Source of the DNA: Methanoregula sp. SKADARSKE-2
GTDB lineage: Archaea; Halobacteriota; Methanomicrobia; Methanomicrobiales; Methanospirillaceae
Assembly (NCBI GenBank): GCA_030919125.1
Contig: CP121470.1
Span: forward strand, 248,001 to 312,000
Reading direction: 5' to 3'
DNA length: 64,000 nt
The position numbers and the translations under genes were made by a program. Numbering within the stretch: the stretch's first letter is position 1; each line of letters begins with the position of its first letter. The notes under the pieces were generated by a model. The model was not told the DNA's origin and did no database searches. It saw only the letters and a program-made list of their open reading frames with translations. Shown piece by piece: positions 36,611-45,761 of this stretch.

Positions 36611-37654
36611 ATGAATATGGCATCCCAACAAAAAACTGGCGTTCTCATTATTTTCCTGATCGTGACGATTGGCACCGTGAATGCGGCAGCGCCGATCCAG
36701 ACCGTCTCCCAGGGAAATACTGTTTTCATCGGGGAACAGGGCCTTGATATCACCGGAGTGCTGGGAGGAGCTTCCCAGATTGGATGGTGGGCGTCAGGTG
36801 CGGCAGTTGCTACAAGTTCTCCGGACCAGACGTATTCTGTTTCCAGCCCGACAAATTTTTTTGTTGCACCTTCAACCTTTGGATCTTATACCGGAAATTG
36901 GTACCGACTTGATACCTCATTCAAGCCAGACGGGCCGGCATTCAATGTTGTAGATCCACACCTTGCAGTTAGCGTCGAAGACCCGACTGTGTCCATTGAT
37001 GCTACCAACAAATGGGTGCCACGGGGAGATCAGGTTAGTTTTGTTCTTGATACAAATCTTATTGCAATGAATCAGAGGGGCGCATCTCCTCAGCTCACTC
37101 TTTATGTCCAGTCGCCGGATGGGGCACAGTTCAGTTCACTTCTCAACAGTGCCGGGAACCCGACGCCAATCTCCACTATACTCGTCACGACAAGCCCGTT
37201 TTACCTGAATTCAATCTGGAATACCGGAAATTCAATGTATGCACCGGGCTTGTACACGATCTGGGCGGAATGCAATGTCAATGGGATGAAGGATAATTAC
37301 GGAGTAACCGGAAAGACGGTCAGTGCTCAGGTGACCATACTGGATCAGGATCAGAACCCCCTTATACCGTCCCGGGCGGTAACTACAAAGCCGAGCTCAC
37401 CTCCGACATCTGCCCCCACACCCACGAGAACTGTAGCAACCCAAACTACGACACCACGGATAACTCAATCGGACACAACCGTCCCGACTCCTTCGATCTC
37501 TCCGATTGAAGCGACGACTTCAGTTTCCACACCTCCACCCCAGGCAACCGATATCGTTCCAACCCCCCAGCCGACAAAAAGTCCCGGGTTTGGAAGCATA
37601 TTTGGCATTGTATCGGTAATTTTCGGATTTGCCGCATACCGACGAAATAAATAA
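36611..37654 (+). CDS. DUF3821-like surface protein with PGF-CTERM-type sorting tail
   Basis: Predicted cell-surface protein of 347 residues. Signal segment TGVLIIFLIVTIGTVNAAAP, then a beta-rich body of the kind found in DUF3821 proteins of Methanomicrobia (starts IQTVSQGNTVFIGEQGLDIT). Next comes a Thr/Pro/Ser-rich linker of about 80 residues, likely heavily glycosylated. The end, SPGFGSIFGIVSVIFGFAAY followed by RRNK, is a PGF-CTERM-like signal: PGF, hydrophobic helix, basic tail. Such tails are processed by archaeosortase and replaced by a lipid anchor. The sorting enzyme is not in the window. Start at ATG 36611; ATG 36617 is an alternative. Confidence 0.82.
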   Translation: MNMASQQKTGVLIIFLIVTIGTVNAAAPIQTVSQGNTVFIGEQGLDITGVLGGASQIGWWASGAAVATSSPDQTYSVSSPTNFFVAPSTFGSYTGNWYRLDTSFKPDGPAFNVVDPHLAVSVEDPTVSIDATNKWVPRGDQVSFVLDTNLIAMNQRGASPQLTLYVQSPDGAQFSSLLNSAGNPTPISTILVTTSPFYLNSIWNTGNSMYAPGLYTIWAECNVNGMKDNYGVTGKTVSAQVTILDQDQNPLIPSRAVTTKPSSPPTSAPTPTRTVATQTTTPRITQSDTTVPTPSISPIEATTSVSTPPPQATDIVPTPQPTKSPGFGSIFGIVSVIFGFAAYRRNK

Positions 37655-37715
37655 TTTTTACCCGAGAACGCGAGCCCCGGAATGATTAATCATGAGGCAG
37701 TTCTTATGATTGATC

Positions 37716-39002
37716 ATGAACAAAGCGATACTGCAAGTCGCTCTGGATCTCCTTGAACTGAAGCGAGCGCTTCAGATCGCCAAAGAGTCGATTTTAGGTG
37801 GGGCGGACTGGATCGAAGCAGGGACGCCATTAATTAAGAGCGAAGGTATGAAGGCGCTCCGTTCCCTCAAGGATCAATTTCCGGACACGGTCCTTGTCGC
37901 TGACATGAAAGTCGCAGATACCGGATCACTTGAGGTCGAAATGGCTGCAAAATCCGGGGCGGATATTGTCTGTATTCTTGCTGATGCTGATGACTCCGTT
38001 ATCGAGGAAGCGGTCCGTGCCGCCCGGCTTTATGGAATAAAGCTCATGGCAGATCTGATCAATGTATCCGAGCCGGTAACCCGCAGTTCCAAACTTGAAT
38101 CGATGGGTGTGGATATTATCTGTGCACATATAGGCATTGATCAGCAAATGACCGGTAAAAACTCTGGTGATCTTCTTGCAGCCCTGTCCTGGCAGATTGG
38201 GGTACCGATCGCGGTTGCGGGAGGGATCGATGCCGAAAGTGCAGGAGATGCAATTCTCAAGGGTGCCGATATCATTATTGTCGGGGGAAATATCACACGA
38301 TCTGCCAATGTTCTGGAATCTACAAAAAAAATTCGCCTCTCGATGGATCGGCCGTCAGCAGTTACCTGGAAAAAAAGTTCACATGACCAGGAGATCCGGG
38401 AACTATTATTGCAGGTATCATCCCCGAATGTAACCGACGCGATGCACCGGAAGGGGGCGATGTCGGGTCTCATCTCAGTCTGCGGAGATGTGAAGACGGT
38501 AGGAAAAGCGGTCACGGTCCAAACTTTTGCCGGGGACTGGGCCAAGCCCGTTGAAGCGATTGAGATCGCCCGGGAAAATGAAGTAATTGTTATTAATAAC
38601 GACGGCGTTACGAACGTTGCACCGTGGGGAGAGCTGGCCACACTCAGTTGTCTGCAGAAACGAATTTCCGGGGTTGTGATCGATGGAGCGGTCCGGGATG
38701 TAGACGACATCCGAAAAATGAACTTCCCCCTCTTTGCAAAGGCAGTCGCCCCCAACGCCGGAGAGCCGAAAGGATTTGGGGAGATCAATGCTGAGATCAG
38801 GTGTTGCGGGCAGTATGTACGACCCGGTGATTGGATTGTCGGGGATGAAAGTGGGGTTGTTGTCATCCCCGCAGAACGCGCTTACGAGATAGCACGCCGG
38901 GCTCTTGAGGTCAGAAAAAATGAAGCAAGAATCCGGGAGGAGATCGGACGGGGAAGTACCCTGTCGGAAGTCTCCGAACTTATCAGATGGGAGAAAAAGT
39001 AG
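37716..39002 (+). CDS. hps: 3-hexulose-6-phosphate synthase fused to an RraA-like domain
   Basis: Two-domain protein of 428 residues. Residues 1-210 are a 3-hexulose-6-phosphate synthase of the OMP decarboxylase barrel ([35 protein letters not shown]). In archaea lacking the oxidative pentose phosphate pathway this makes ribulose-5-phosphate from fructose-6-phosphate, releasing formaldehyde, or works in reverse. Residues 220-425 are an RraA/DlpA-type domain ([28 protein letters not shown]), whose role in this fusion is not known; related proteins include 4-hydroxy-4-methyl-2-oxoglutarate aldolases. ATG 37716 is chosen; TTG 37710 would add two residues. It stands alone, convergent with the ACT gene. 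Confidence 0.9.
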   Translation: MNKAILQVALDLLELKRALQIAKESILGGADWIEAGTPLIKSEGMKALRSLKDQFPDTVLVADMKVADTGSLEVEMAAKSGADIVCILADADDSVIEEAVRAARLYGIKLMADLINVSEPVTRSSKLESMGVDIICAHIGIDQQMTGKNSGDLLAALSWQIGVPIAVAGGIDAESAGDAILKGADIIIVGGNITRSANVLESTKKIRLSMDRPSAVTWKKSSHDQEIRELLLQVSSPNVTDAMHRKGAMSGLISVCGDVKTVGKAVTVQTFAGDWAKPVEAIEIARENEVIVINNDGVTNVAPWGELATLSCLQKRISGVVIDGAVRDVDDIRKMNFPLFAKAVAPNAGEPKGFGEINAEIRCCGQYVRPGDWIVGDESGVVVIPAERAYEIARRALEVRKNEARIREEIGRGSTLSEVSELIRWEKK

Positions 39003-39004
39003 GT

Positions 39005-39439
39005 TCAGTGGAATACTGAACGTTCCAGAAGGGCTGCTCCCGAACTTTTAATTCTCTTTATGGCATCGTCGACGTGATCGACCCTGAGGATGAGGACCGC
39101 CCCTTCTTTTCCGGAATATGCATACGAATATTCGATATTTACCCCGGAATCCCCGAGTATTTTTGCGACATCATAAAGTCCCCCGGGCTGGTCTTTCATC
39201 TTTACTGCTATCACGTCCGTAAACGCAGTGTTGAACCCGAGAGATAACAATTTTTCATGCGCCTTTTCCGGCTGATCCACCAGTACCCTGACAACACCAA
39301 ATCCGTTTGCTTCGGCAATACTGAATGCAAGGATATTGATTTTTTCCTCACCCAGTGCGTGTGCAATCGCTGCAAGTCTTCCCGGCCGGTTTTCTGAAAA
39401 GATTGAAATCTGTCGCATAACATGCTTTCCTGTCTCCAT
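39005..39439 (-). CDS. ACT-domain protein (two tandem ACT domains)
   Basis: Small regulatory protein of 144 residues with two ACT domains: QISIFSENRPGRLAAIAHAL in the first, and VIAVKMKDQPGGLYDVAKIL in the second. Such proteins bind amino acids; in methanogens this type is commonly next to phenylacetate-CoA ligase genes and indolepyruvate oxidoreductase, suggesting it senses aromatic amino acids. Here it follows the first paaK-like gene so tightly that its ATG abuts the stop, showing it is the third gene of a paaK2-paaK1-ACT operon. Both upstream genes are broken, so its expression may be reduced. Confidence 0.85.
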   Translation of the reverse strand: METGKHVMRQISIFSENRPGRLAAIAHALGEEKINILAFSIAEANGFGVVRVLVDQPEKAHEKLLSLGFNTAFTDVIAVKMKDQPGGLYDVAKILGDSGVNIEYSYAYSGKEGAVLILRVDHVDDAIKRIKSSGAALLERSVFH

Positions 39440-40741
39440 TTACAACGCCCTCCTATCAATGACTTTCTTCGATTTTCCTTCGAACCTTGGTAAGGAACCC
39501 GGTTCGAGAAGCTCAACGTCTACATTAACATTCAGAGAAATCCTGAGCCGGTGCTCGACATTCTGTCGTATCAACATGAGATCATTGATCTTGTTACTGA
39601 AGGCCTCCTTGTTCAATTCGAAGCGAACGAGGAGATCATCAAGAGCTCCCTTGCGGTCAACAACGATCTGGAAATGCTGTCCGACATCAGGAATCGCCAT
39701 CAGCGCATATTCAATCTGGGATGGGAAGACATTGATCCCCCGTATGATCAACATATCATCGACTCTTCCCTGGATCCGCTGAATCCTTGGATGGGTCCGG
39801 CCGCAGGCACATACCTCATCATCCAGTACCGAGATATCGCCAATCCTGTACCGGATCATCGACAATGCTTCTTTCTGGAGGATCGTGATGGTCAGTTCTC
39901 CTCTCTCACCCGGTTCAAGCGGTTCACCGGAATTTGGATCGATGACTTCCACAAGGGCGAGATCGGACCAGATATGAACTCCTTTCTGTTCAGAACATTC
40001 CGTGAACATCGGCCCTGAGAGTTCACTTGTCCCATAGATATCAAACGCCTTGATTCCAAGCCATTCTTCCATACGAGCCCGCATACCTTCGGTCCAGGGC
40101 TCGGCTCCAAGAATACCCGTCCGGAGTTTCGTGTCCTTTTGGATATTCACCCCCATCTTCTCCGCAACTTCTCCAATGTGGAGGAGATACGATGGCGTGC
40201 AGGCAATTGCGGTAGCACCAAGATCCTGCATGAGATCGATTTGGCGCTCAGTATTCCCCACACTGGTTGGAAGAACCGTCACTCCGATTCGTTCCGCCCC
40301 ATAATGCATCCCGAGCCCCCCGGTGAACAAACCATAGCCATAACTAACCTGAATAACATCTCCCCGTCAAAGACCGAACGATGTAAGCCCGCGTGCAAGG
40401 GACGTTGTCCAGTTGTTCAGATCATTCTGGGTGTATGCAACGACGGTTGGCTTCCCCGTAGTTCCTGAAGAGACATGATAACGGACGAGTTCGTCCTGCG
40501 ACGCTGTAAAGAGTTTGTCCGGGTAATTGTCCCGGAGATCGCGCTTGAACATGAAGGGAAGTTTCTTCACATCAGAAAGTTCCCGGATATCATCCGGGTG
40601 AACTCTTTGTTCCTTCATCCTGTCATGATAGAATGGTGAAAAACTGTAAAGCCGGTACACCAGGCTCTTCAGCAGCTTATACTGCATCCTCTGGAGATCA
40701 GCTTTTGGCAGTTCTTCTATTCTCGGTTCCCAGCTCTTCAT
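39440..40741 (-). pseudogene. paaK: Phenylacetate-CoA ligase-like gene with one in-frame TGA
   Basis: AMP-forming acyl-CoA ligase of about 433 codons. N-terminal part (40741 to 40367) holds the phosphate loop VSSGTTGKPTVVAYT; the C-terminal part (40366 to 39440) has YGYGLFTGGLGMHYG, DIYGTSELSGP, YRIGDISVLD and IRGINVFPSQIE. They are separated only by TGA in GL-stop-RGDVIQVSYG, with no change of frame, so one base substitution has split the gene. If that codon were sense the protein would be complete. Its ATG overlaps the stop of the upstream ligase (TGATG type). Aryl-CoA ligases of this family probably activate phenylacetate or indoleacetate from amino-acid oxidation. Confidence 0.85.
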
Positions 40742-40971
40742 CAGATACCCTCTCTTCTGTCAATGACTCGTTTCTCCTTGCCTTCGAATCGTGGCAACGA
40801 TCCTGGCTCAACGAGCTTGACGGTTGTTCTCAATTCAAGTGCGTCACGAAGTTCTTTTCCAACCTTATTCTTGATCTTTGCAAGGTCAGCAAGTTCCCCG
40901 CTGAAAAATTCCCGGTTGATCTCAACTTCGACAATCATTTCGTCGAGGTGGTTCACGCGATCGATGGTAAC

Positions 40972-42116
40972 TAGGACTTACGCGGTTGAAGGCAGATTCG
41001 AGCAAGAAATATTCATCACAGCACTACAAAAATAATCAGATTAGAACGCCGTGGAAGCGATAAAGAGAGAAGAAGCGGATCGATGAATCGAGCGTTTCGA
41101 CTCGTACCAGCTGGAACCTGTATTCAATCGATGGGTTTCGAGGCGAAGAAATGCCAGCAACGAGAGCAGAATATGTCCTTGTTGAACAACCTCTTTTGGG
41201 ACCCTGGCATCTCTCGATGCCACAACCTTGCTTGATGCCACGGTGATCCTCTTCGATATTTCATCCAAGTTCCTTGAACGTTTTTCTGTCGGTTTCCGAT
41301 GCATCGAGAATATCGGTAGCCCAATGTTCGGGTTCCTTATCAGAGTGAACGATCCTAAATAGCTTGATGAAACCGTATTGTCTCAGATGAACAACTCTTC
41401 CTTCGGGAGGAATCTCAATCTCAGAAACTGAACGGTTGTACGTATTATCAGGATCAACCAACCGGTTGGATTTGAGACGGGTACACCAATGCCACTTCAG
41501 CGTGCGGATCAATTTCAGGTTGGCGATACACGAATACCACGAATCAAAGATGACACATCCCGGCTGAAACTTTCTTTCTTCGGCTGCTCGTAGCATATCC
41601 CGGAAATGATCATTTTTGTTTTTCCCGTCTTTGTCTGGACAATAGATCCGGAAATCTACCGAAACTATCGCAGAACCATCAGTCCAAATGGTTGAGATTA
41701 GGTTGATTCCCTGAACTACCCGATGATGCTTCCCACTCCAGTGCCGGGTCACCAGTTCAATCTGATGGGAATACGGTTTGTCGAGGGTACTATCATCGAT
41801 TACCAATACTCCTTCGTTAGCCCGGAGCAACCGTTGCGCTTCCTCATGCAGCGCCCCCGTGTGGTGAGGCTGGCTGCCTCTCTAACAAACGCTTGACGGA
41901 AGCGTGAGCTATTGATACTGGTTCAGCGGGAAAACACCGGGATGCCTCTGTACACGAGCAAACCTGATACGTCGATATCAAAAAGTTTACAAAATTGCCG
42001 CTCGTGCATTTCGGAGGATTCACTCTCGTTCGATCTCCATCCCGGGTTTGTCTAACCCTTGGATGGGCGCTACTAACTCTTAGATCTTTCGGTCAAAACC
42101 AAGGGCGTAAGTCCTA
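40972..42116 (-). mobile_element. 1145-bp IS701/IS4-like insertion sequence, copy 1
   Basis: Ends are inverted repeats, TAGGACTTACGC on the left and GCGTAAGTCCTA on the right. Flanks GTAAC (40967-40971) and GTAAA (42117-42121) look like a 5-base target duplication with one mismatch. It is the same length as copy 2 (46811-47955), and by eye only about seven bases differ. It splits the second ligase gene. Its transposase is truncated by a nonsense mutation. Confidence 0.9.
41041..41830 (-). pseudogene. Transposase of IS copy 1, nonsense and frameshift
   Basis: DDE transposase. VLVIDDSTLDKPYS holds the first Asp and CVIFDSWYSC the second. The codon that is Trp (TGG) in copy 2, directly before NIEEDHRGIKQ, is TGA here (41261-41263), so the third catalytic residue (Glu) is not translated. 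Further on, the remaining C-terminal part (GHILLSLLAFLRLETHRLNT) lies in a +1 frame, as in copy 2. The N-terminal part upstream of 41830 also lacks a clean start. This copy cannot make an active enzyme. Confidence 0.82.
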
Positions 42117-42735
42117 GTAAACCATAAACTGGTTGCCCACCTCCGGAATCTTAAGAAGGACATATTCGATCTGTGACGGGAAGACATTAATTCCCCGGAT
42201 GACCAGCATATCGTTGCTCCGTCCCATGATCCGCGTAATCTTTTTCCCTCTCCTGCAAAGGCAGCTGTCTTCCAGGAGCATCGTAACATCGCCAGTACAG
42301 TATCGGAGAAGAGGCATCGCCTCTTTGACCAGGGGGGTTACAAAAAGCTCTCCCTGCTCTCCATCTGAAAGCTGCTCCCCGGTTCTGGGATCAATAATTT
42401 CTACGAGATAACTGTCATGCCATATGTGAAGCCCATTACGTTCAGGGCATTCAAATGCAACCCCGGGTTCGAATAGTTCGCTCAAACCATAGGAGTCGTA
42501 TGCTGTCAGGCCAAGCCTCCTCTCCAGCGTCTTGCGGACACTCTCGGACCAGGCTCCAGCACCGAAGATTCCTGTTTTTAAACTGTCAAGCGATGTATCC
42601 ATTTCTTCTGCGACTTCTGAGAGATGCATCGCGTAACTTGGCGTGCAGTGGATCGCAGTGACGCCGAAATCTTTAATCATCTCAATCTGGCGTCTGGTAT
42701 TTTCTGTGGCACTGGGTACTACCGTTGCACCAATC

Positions 42736-42757
42736 TTCTCGGAGCCTTCTCGGAGCC
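42736..42757. repeat. 11-bp tandem duplication inside the second ligase gene
   Basis: TTCTCGGAGCC occurs twice in a row (42736-42746 and 42747-42757). Removing one copy restores the ligase frame GSEKIGATVVPSATEN, so the duplication is the lesion. Confidence 0.9.
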
Positions 42758-43355
42758 GTAGTGGAAGCCGAGACCCCCGGTGAACATTCCATAGTTCACC
42801 ATGTTCTGGAAGACATTATCCTCCCCAACTCCGATCATGGTCATGTTGCGCGCAATCAGATCCGACCAGGTACCGAGATCGTTTTGCGTATACCCGACAA
42901 CTGTTGGTTTCCCCGTAGTACCGGATGTTGTATGGATTCGTAACACCTGCTTTAAGGGAACCGCAAAAAACCCGAACGGGTATCCATCCCGGAGATCCTG
43001 TTTCTTCGTGAAGGGAATTTTTGAGATATCGGCCAGTGTTTTGATCGAGGATGGTTTCAAGCCGGCTTCGGAAAAACGAGCGCGGTAGAACGCCACATGC
43101 TGAACCTGGCGGATTGTCTTTTTCAGGTGTTTTAACTGGAGCGCATGCAATTCGTCAGGTTTCAGGGTCTCGATTTTTTTATCCCAGTACATCCGTGATT
43201 CCTGTTATGCTTCTTTACGACAAAAAATATTGCCTCTGCTAGATTTATATTCACCCCATAGAATATTGCCAGTCTGGCACAACCGTTGGAAAATGATAAA
43301 CATTCGCGATGCCAAACAATGATTCAATCCGCGGATCTGTGGAAGTATTCAGATA

Positions 43356-43365
43356 ATTTATACTT
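43356..43365 (+). promoter_or_regulatory. Possible TATA box before cas1
   Basis: ATTTATACTT lies about 20-28 bases before the cas1 ATG. This would make the transcript nearly leaderless, yet a GAGGT ribosome site is present at 43374-43378, so this box may not be the working one. Confidence 0.3.
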
Positions 43366-43383
43366 ATCATTTTGAGGTCTGTA

Positions 43384-44313
43384 ATGACAAATTGCCCCTG
43401 GTTATCGGTGAGTGGATTTGGGGCTCATATAAAATCCACCTCAAAAAACCTGATAATACAGCAAAAAAACCAGATTGAGGAATATCCGCTTAAATCTGTA
43501 CAGAACCTTATGATCGTTGGCGGACATACCGTAAATTCCACCACCATATCCCGGCTTATTAAAAATGGAGCATTCATCTCTTTTTTTGAACCTGACGGTA
43601 CCCCTGTCGGGACCATCCGACCCTTTGATTCTGCCCAGGATAATCCGATTAAAAAGATGCAGATGGAGCTCCCCCGTTACCGGTATGCAATTTCCCTTGC
43701 CCAGGGATCTTTGAAATCCCGCCTCATCGCAATCTCACGAATTCAGGAGATGAAAAACACTCAACTCTTCTATGAAGGGGAGATGCAGTTTTTTCAAAAC
43801 TCTTTGGATGAGATGGCGTATCTTGTTAAAATGGATGAGATCCGGCGATTAAACCGATTGGTGACGGATATGTACTATGAAGTCCTCTCAAGGGCGATCC
43901 CCTCTGAATTTGGATTTAAGCGAAGAATCTTGTCAAAACAGACAGATCCGATCAACGCGATGCTCTCTTTTGGCTATTCGATGCTATTTGGCAATTGCTG
44001 CGTCTCTGTAACCGGTGCCCGCCTCGATCCGGATATCGGCATTATCTCTGAGGGCCGGGGCGGTCTTATATTGGATCTGATCGACTCCTTAAAATCAGAG
44101 ATGGTAGATATGGTGGTCCTCAATACCGCCAAAGATACTCTCGAGCCGGGTGATTTTGAACAGTCATCGGATCGTTGCATTCTTTCTGATGAACTTATGA
44201 AGGAACTGATAAAATTGTTTCACAGTTCGATCAGAAACGAGAAAATTGATGAGCAGGCGGTAAATTTCAAACGCGCTATCACGAATAATGCTGAGTTTAA
44301 CGTCCGTTACTGA
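43384..44313 (+). CDS. cas1: Stand-alone Cas1 integrase-like protein
   Basis: Cas1-fold protein of about 310 residues, normally the integrase that inserts spacers into CRISPR arrays. The N-terminal beta domain (MIVGGHTVNSTTISRLIKNG) and the helical catalytic domain (LSFGYSMLFGNCCVSVTGA, LDPDIG, LDLIDSLK) are clear. Of the usual E-H-D metal site, Glu166 (DMYYEVLSR) and Asp231/Asp234 are present, but the His expected in the GFLH-type motif is Ser222 (IGIISEGRGG). No cas2, no other cas gene and no repeat array were found in the window, nor a casposon-type polymerase or HNH gene. ATG 43384 follows GAGGT; a TTG at 43372 is the alternative. It overlaps the end of acylphosphatase on the other strand. 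Confidence 0.9.
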   Translation: MTNCPWLSVSGFGAHIKSTSKNLIIQQKNQIEEYPLKSVQNLMIVGGHTVNSTTISRLIKNGAFISFFEPDGTPVGTIRPFDSAQDNPIKKMQMELPRYRYAISLAQGSLKSRLIAISRIQEMKNTQLFYEGEMQFFQNSLDEMAYLVKMDEIRRLNRLVTDMYYEVLSRAIPSEFGFKRRILSKQTDPINAMLSFGYSMLFGNCCVSVTGARLDPDIGIISEGRGGLILDLIDSLKSEMVDMVVLNTAKDTLEPGDFEQSSDRCILSDELMKELIKLFHSSIRNEKIDEQAVNFKRAITNNAEFNVRY

Positions 44314-44590
44314 TGCTGTTCTCACCTTTGATTATGGTAAACTCGTCGAAATTTTTACGTGGCATCTCGGAAGTTCGCATATCCCGTATTATTGCCCGGG
44401 GACATCCGTAAATCATTGAAATAAATTTCTCAAGAACCATCGGTTCTCCGGTAGCATAAATACGAACTTTCCCGTCAGGGAGGTTTATAACGGTCCCTGT
44501 TACGTTCATGTCCGTTGCAAGTTTCCGGATACAGGCACGAAAACCCACTTTTTGTACTCTCCCGGTTATCAGGATTTCAATCGTTTTCAC
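44297..44590 (-). CDS. acyP: Acylphosphatase
   Basis: Small enzyme of 97 residues that hydrolyses acyl phosphates such as carbamoyl or acetyl phosphate. The active-site block ITGRVQKVGFRACIRKLAT supplies the phosphate-binding Arg, and GTVINLPDGKVRIYATGE carries the catalytic Asn region. Length is standard. The 3' end overlaps cas1 by 17 bases tail to tail. The start is four bases from the end of the broken helical-repeat gene upstream on the same strand. Confidence 0.92.
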   Translation of the reverse strand: MKTIEILITGRVQKVGFRACIRKLATDMNVTGTVINLPDGKVRIYATGEPMVLEKFISMIYGCPRAIIRDMRTSEMPRKNFDEFTIIKGENSISNGR

Positions 44591-44593
44591 GTA

Positions 44594-45761
44594 TCACATC
44601 ACCTGAATGATCTTTATTGCGAGTCCCAGTTCATCAAAAACTTCATCCCTTAGTGTAGACTGGCGTATATTTGTTGCTGCATCTATAGAGAGATCCACTA
44701 TTTCCTGTGCCGAACGTTCAAACCCCGCAGCAGACATCTTCATCGCGATATCACCCATCACATACGCTCGTCGTGCGAGTGGCCGGATAGTCCGTGCCTC
44801 CCCAATTGCATTCCGGATCATCCTTCGGGAAAGTATTACAGCACCCTCTTTTCTGAAATGAATGGCGAGATCGCAGAATGAAACGGCTTCCTTACCGAGG
44901 TCTGCTCCTGTTCTTACCAGTCGTTCGAGCTGAACAATCTTCGGGGTGTGAATGCCGCCTTTGCTCAATTTTTCAGAGAGGATTTTAATTTTATGAACGG
45001 ATGGCGTGACATCGTACAGTTCCCCTTGACCCATCAGTTCGAATCGGGTGAGTCGCAATTCATCATGCGATGGCAGATGACAGGTATTCCTCTTTCTTCC
45101 ATGCGTCATGCATTAAGGATAGTGTCTGGGCAATAGTGTCGAGGAGAGTATCCGCAATATAGGGGATATTGATCTTTTTCGTAAGGTTTTGGGCTTTCTT
45201 CAGGAGAATAGTCGGGGTCTCATCCGTGGAATCGGCCAAGGCCAAGGGAACAATTTCAAGAAGGGCAGTTACTTTTTCATAAGGGAATACAATTTTTTCG
45301 CTTGCCTGGACCATTTTCTTGAGAACTTCTTTACGCCCATCCGGATCCGTACAGAGCATCCTGTGGATCGATACGAGAGAATGCACATAATCAACGGGGC
45401 TCTCAATCTTTTCGGCAATCTGTTGTGCAACAGGATCCACTCTTTCTTCGGGGCTGCATCGTTCAGCGTAACGATTGACTTGACGATTCGCTTACGTGCG
45501 AGCGAATTTTTTCCGGTCAATGTTTTTTAGTTTTTTTACCGCAGTGGCAAGGCAGTTATTTGCAGCCTGCCCGTCAAGACCGCAAAAGAGCGTAGACAGA
45601 TCCGACAGAACCAGTATTTTTTCGAATTCATATCGTAATTGCGGAACGAGGTTGCAGATCTCATCAAGAACCTCTCGAGCACGGTTTACATCACCTTGCC
45701 TGATAAGCTGATGAGCAAGGTTAGATAATCCTGATAATTTAAGATAAGTGTAGCGTGCCAC
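44594..45761 (-). pseudogene. Broken helical-repeat protein gene
   Basis: Four pieces in changing minus-strand frames form what looks like one long alpha-helical, TPR-like protein: 45761-45492 (LAHQLIRQGDVNRAREVLDE), about 45520-45430 (RIVKSIVTLNDAAPKKE), 45440-45063 (DPVAQQIAEKIESPVDYVHS), and 45109-44594 (LAIHFRKEGAVILSRRMIRN). At least three frameshifts (near 45495, 45430 and 45075) join them. The N-terminal end is cut by the IS481 element at 45749, whose inverted repeat supplies the first apparent codons. No known family was recognised. Helical pairs of about 35 residues suggest a solenoid scaffold. Confidence 0.6.

Larger units (their letters stand above)
40741..43192 (-). pseudogene. 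paaK: Second phenylacetate-CoA ligase-like gene, broken by an 11-bp duplication and an IS
   Basis: The first gene of the old operon. N-terminal part from ATG 43192 (TSGTTGKPTVVGYTQNDLG, GGLGFHYGSEK) runs into a perfect 11-base tandem duplication (42736-42757) that shifts the frame. The middle part (42680-42114) is in the new frame: FGVTAIHCTPSYAM, DSYGLSELFEPG, VIRGINVFPSQIE. After GNQFMV the gene is cut by the 1145-bp insertion sequence (40972-42116) and resumes on the other side at VTIDRVNHLDEMIVEVEIN, ending at TGA 40741. The same family motifs as the downstream ligase show it is a paralogue. Confidence 0.88.

Noticed and set aside
40360..40372. In-frame TGA in the ligase read as selenocysteine or another recoded codon
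   Set aside because: TGA is the normal stop of many intact genes here (for example hisF and cas1), no SECIS-like element was seen, and other broken genes nearby have similar stops. A nonsense mutation is simpler.
43192..43383. CRISPR leader or array next to cas1
   Set aside because: No regularly spaced repeat was found in this spacer, nor elsewhere in the window.
43384..44313. Casposon (Cas1 with family B polymerase and HNH endonuclease, in terminal inverted repeats)
   Set aside because: No polymerase, nuclease or matching terminal repeats surround this cas1. The neighbouring inverted repeats belong to ordinary insertion sequences.
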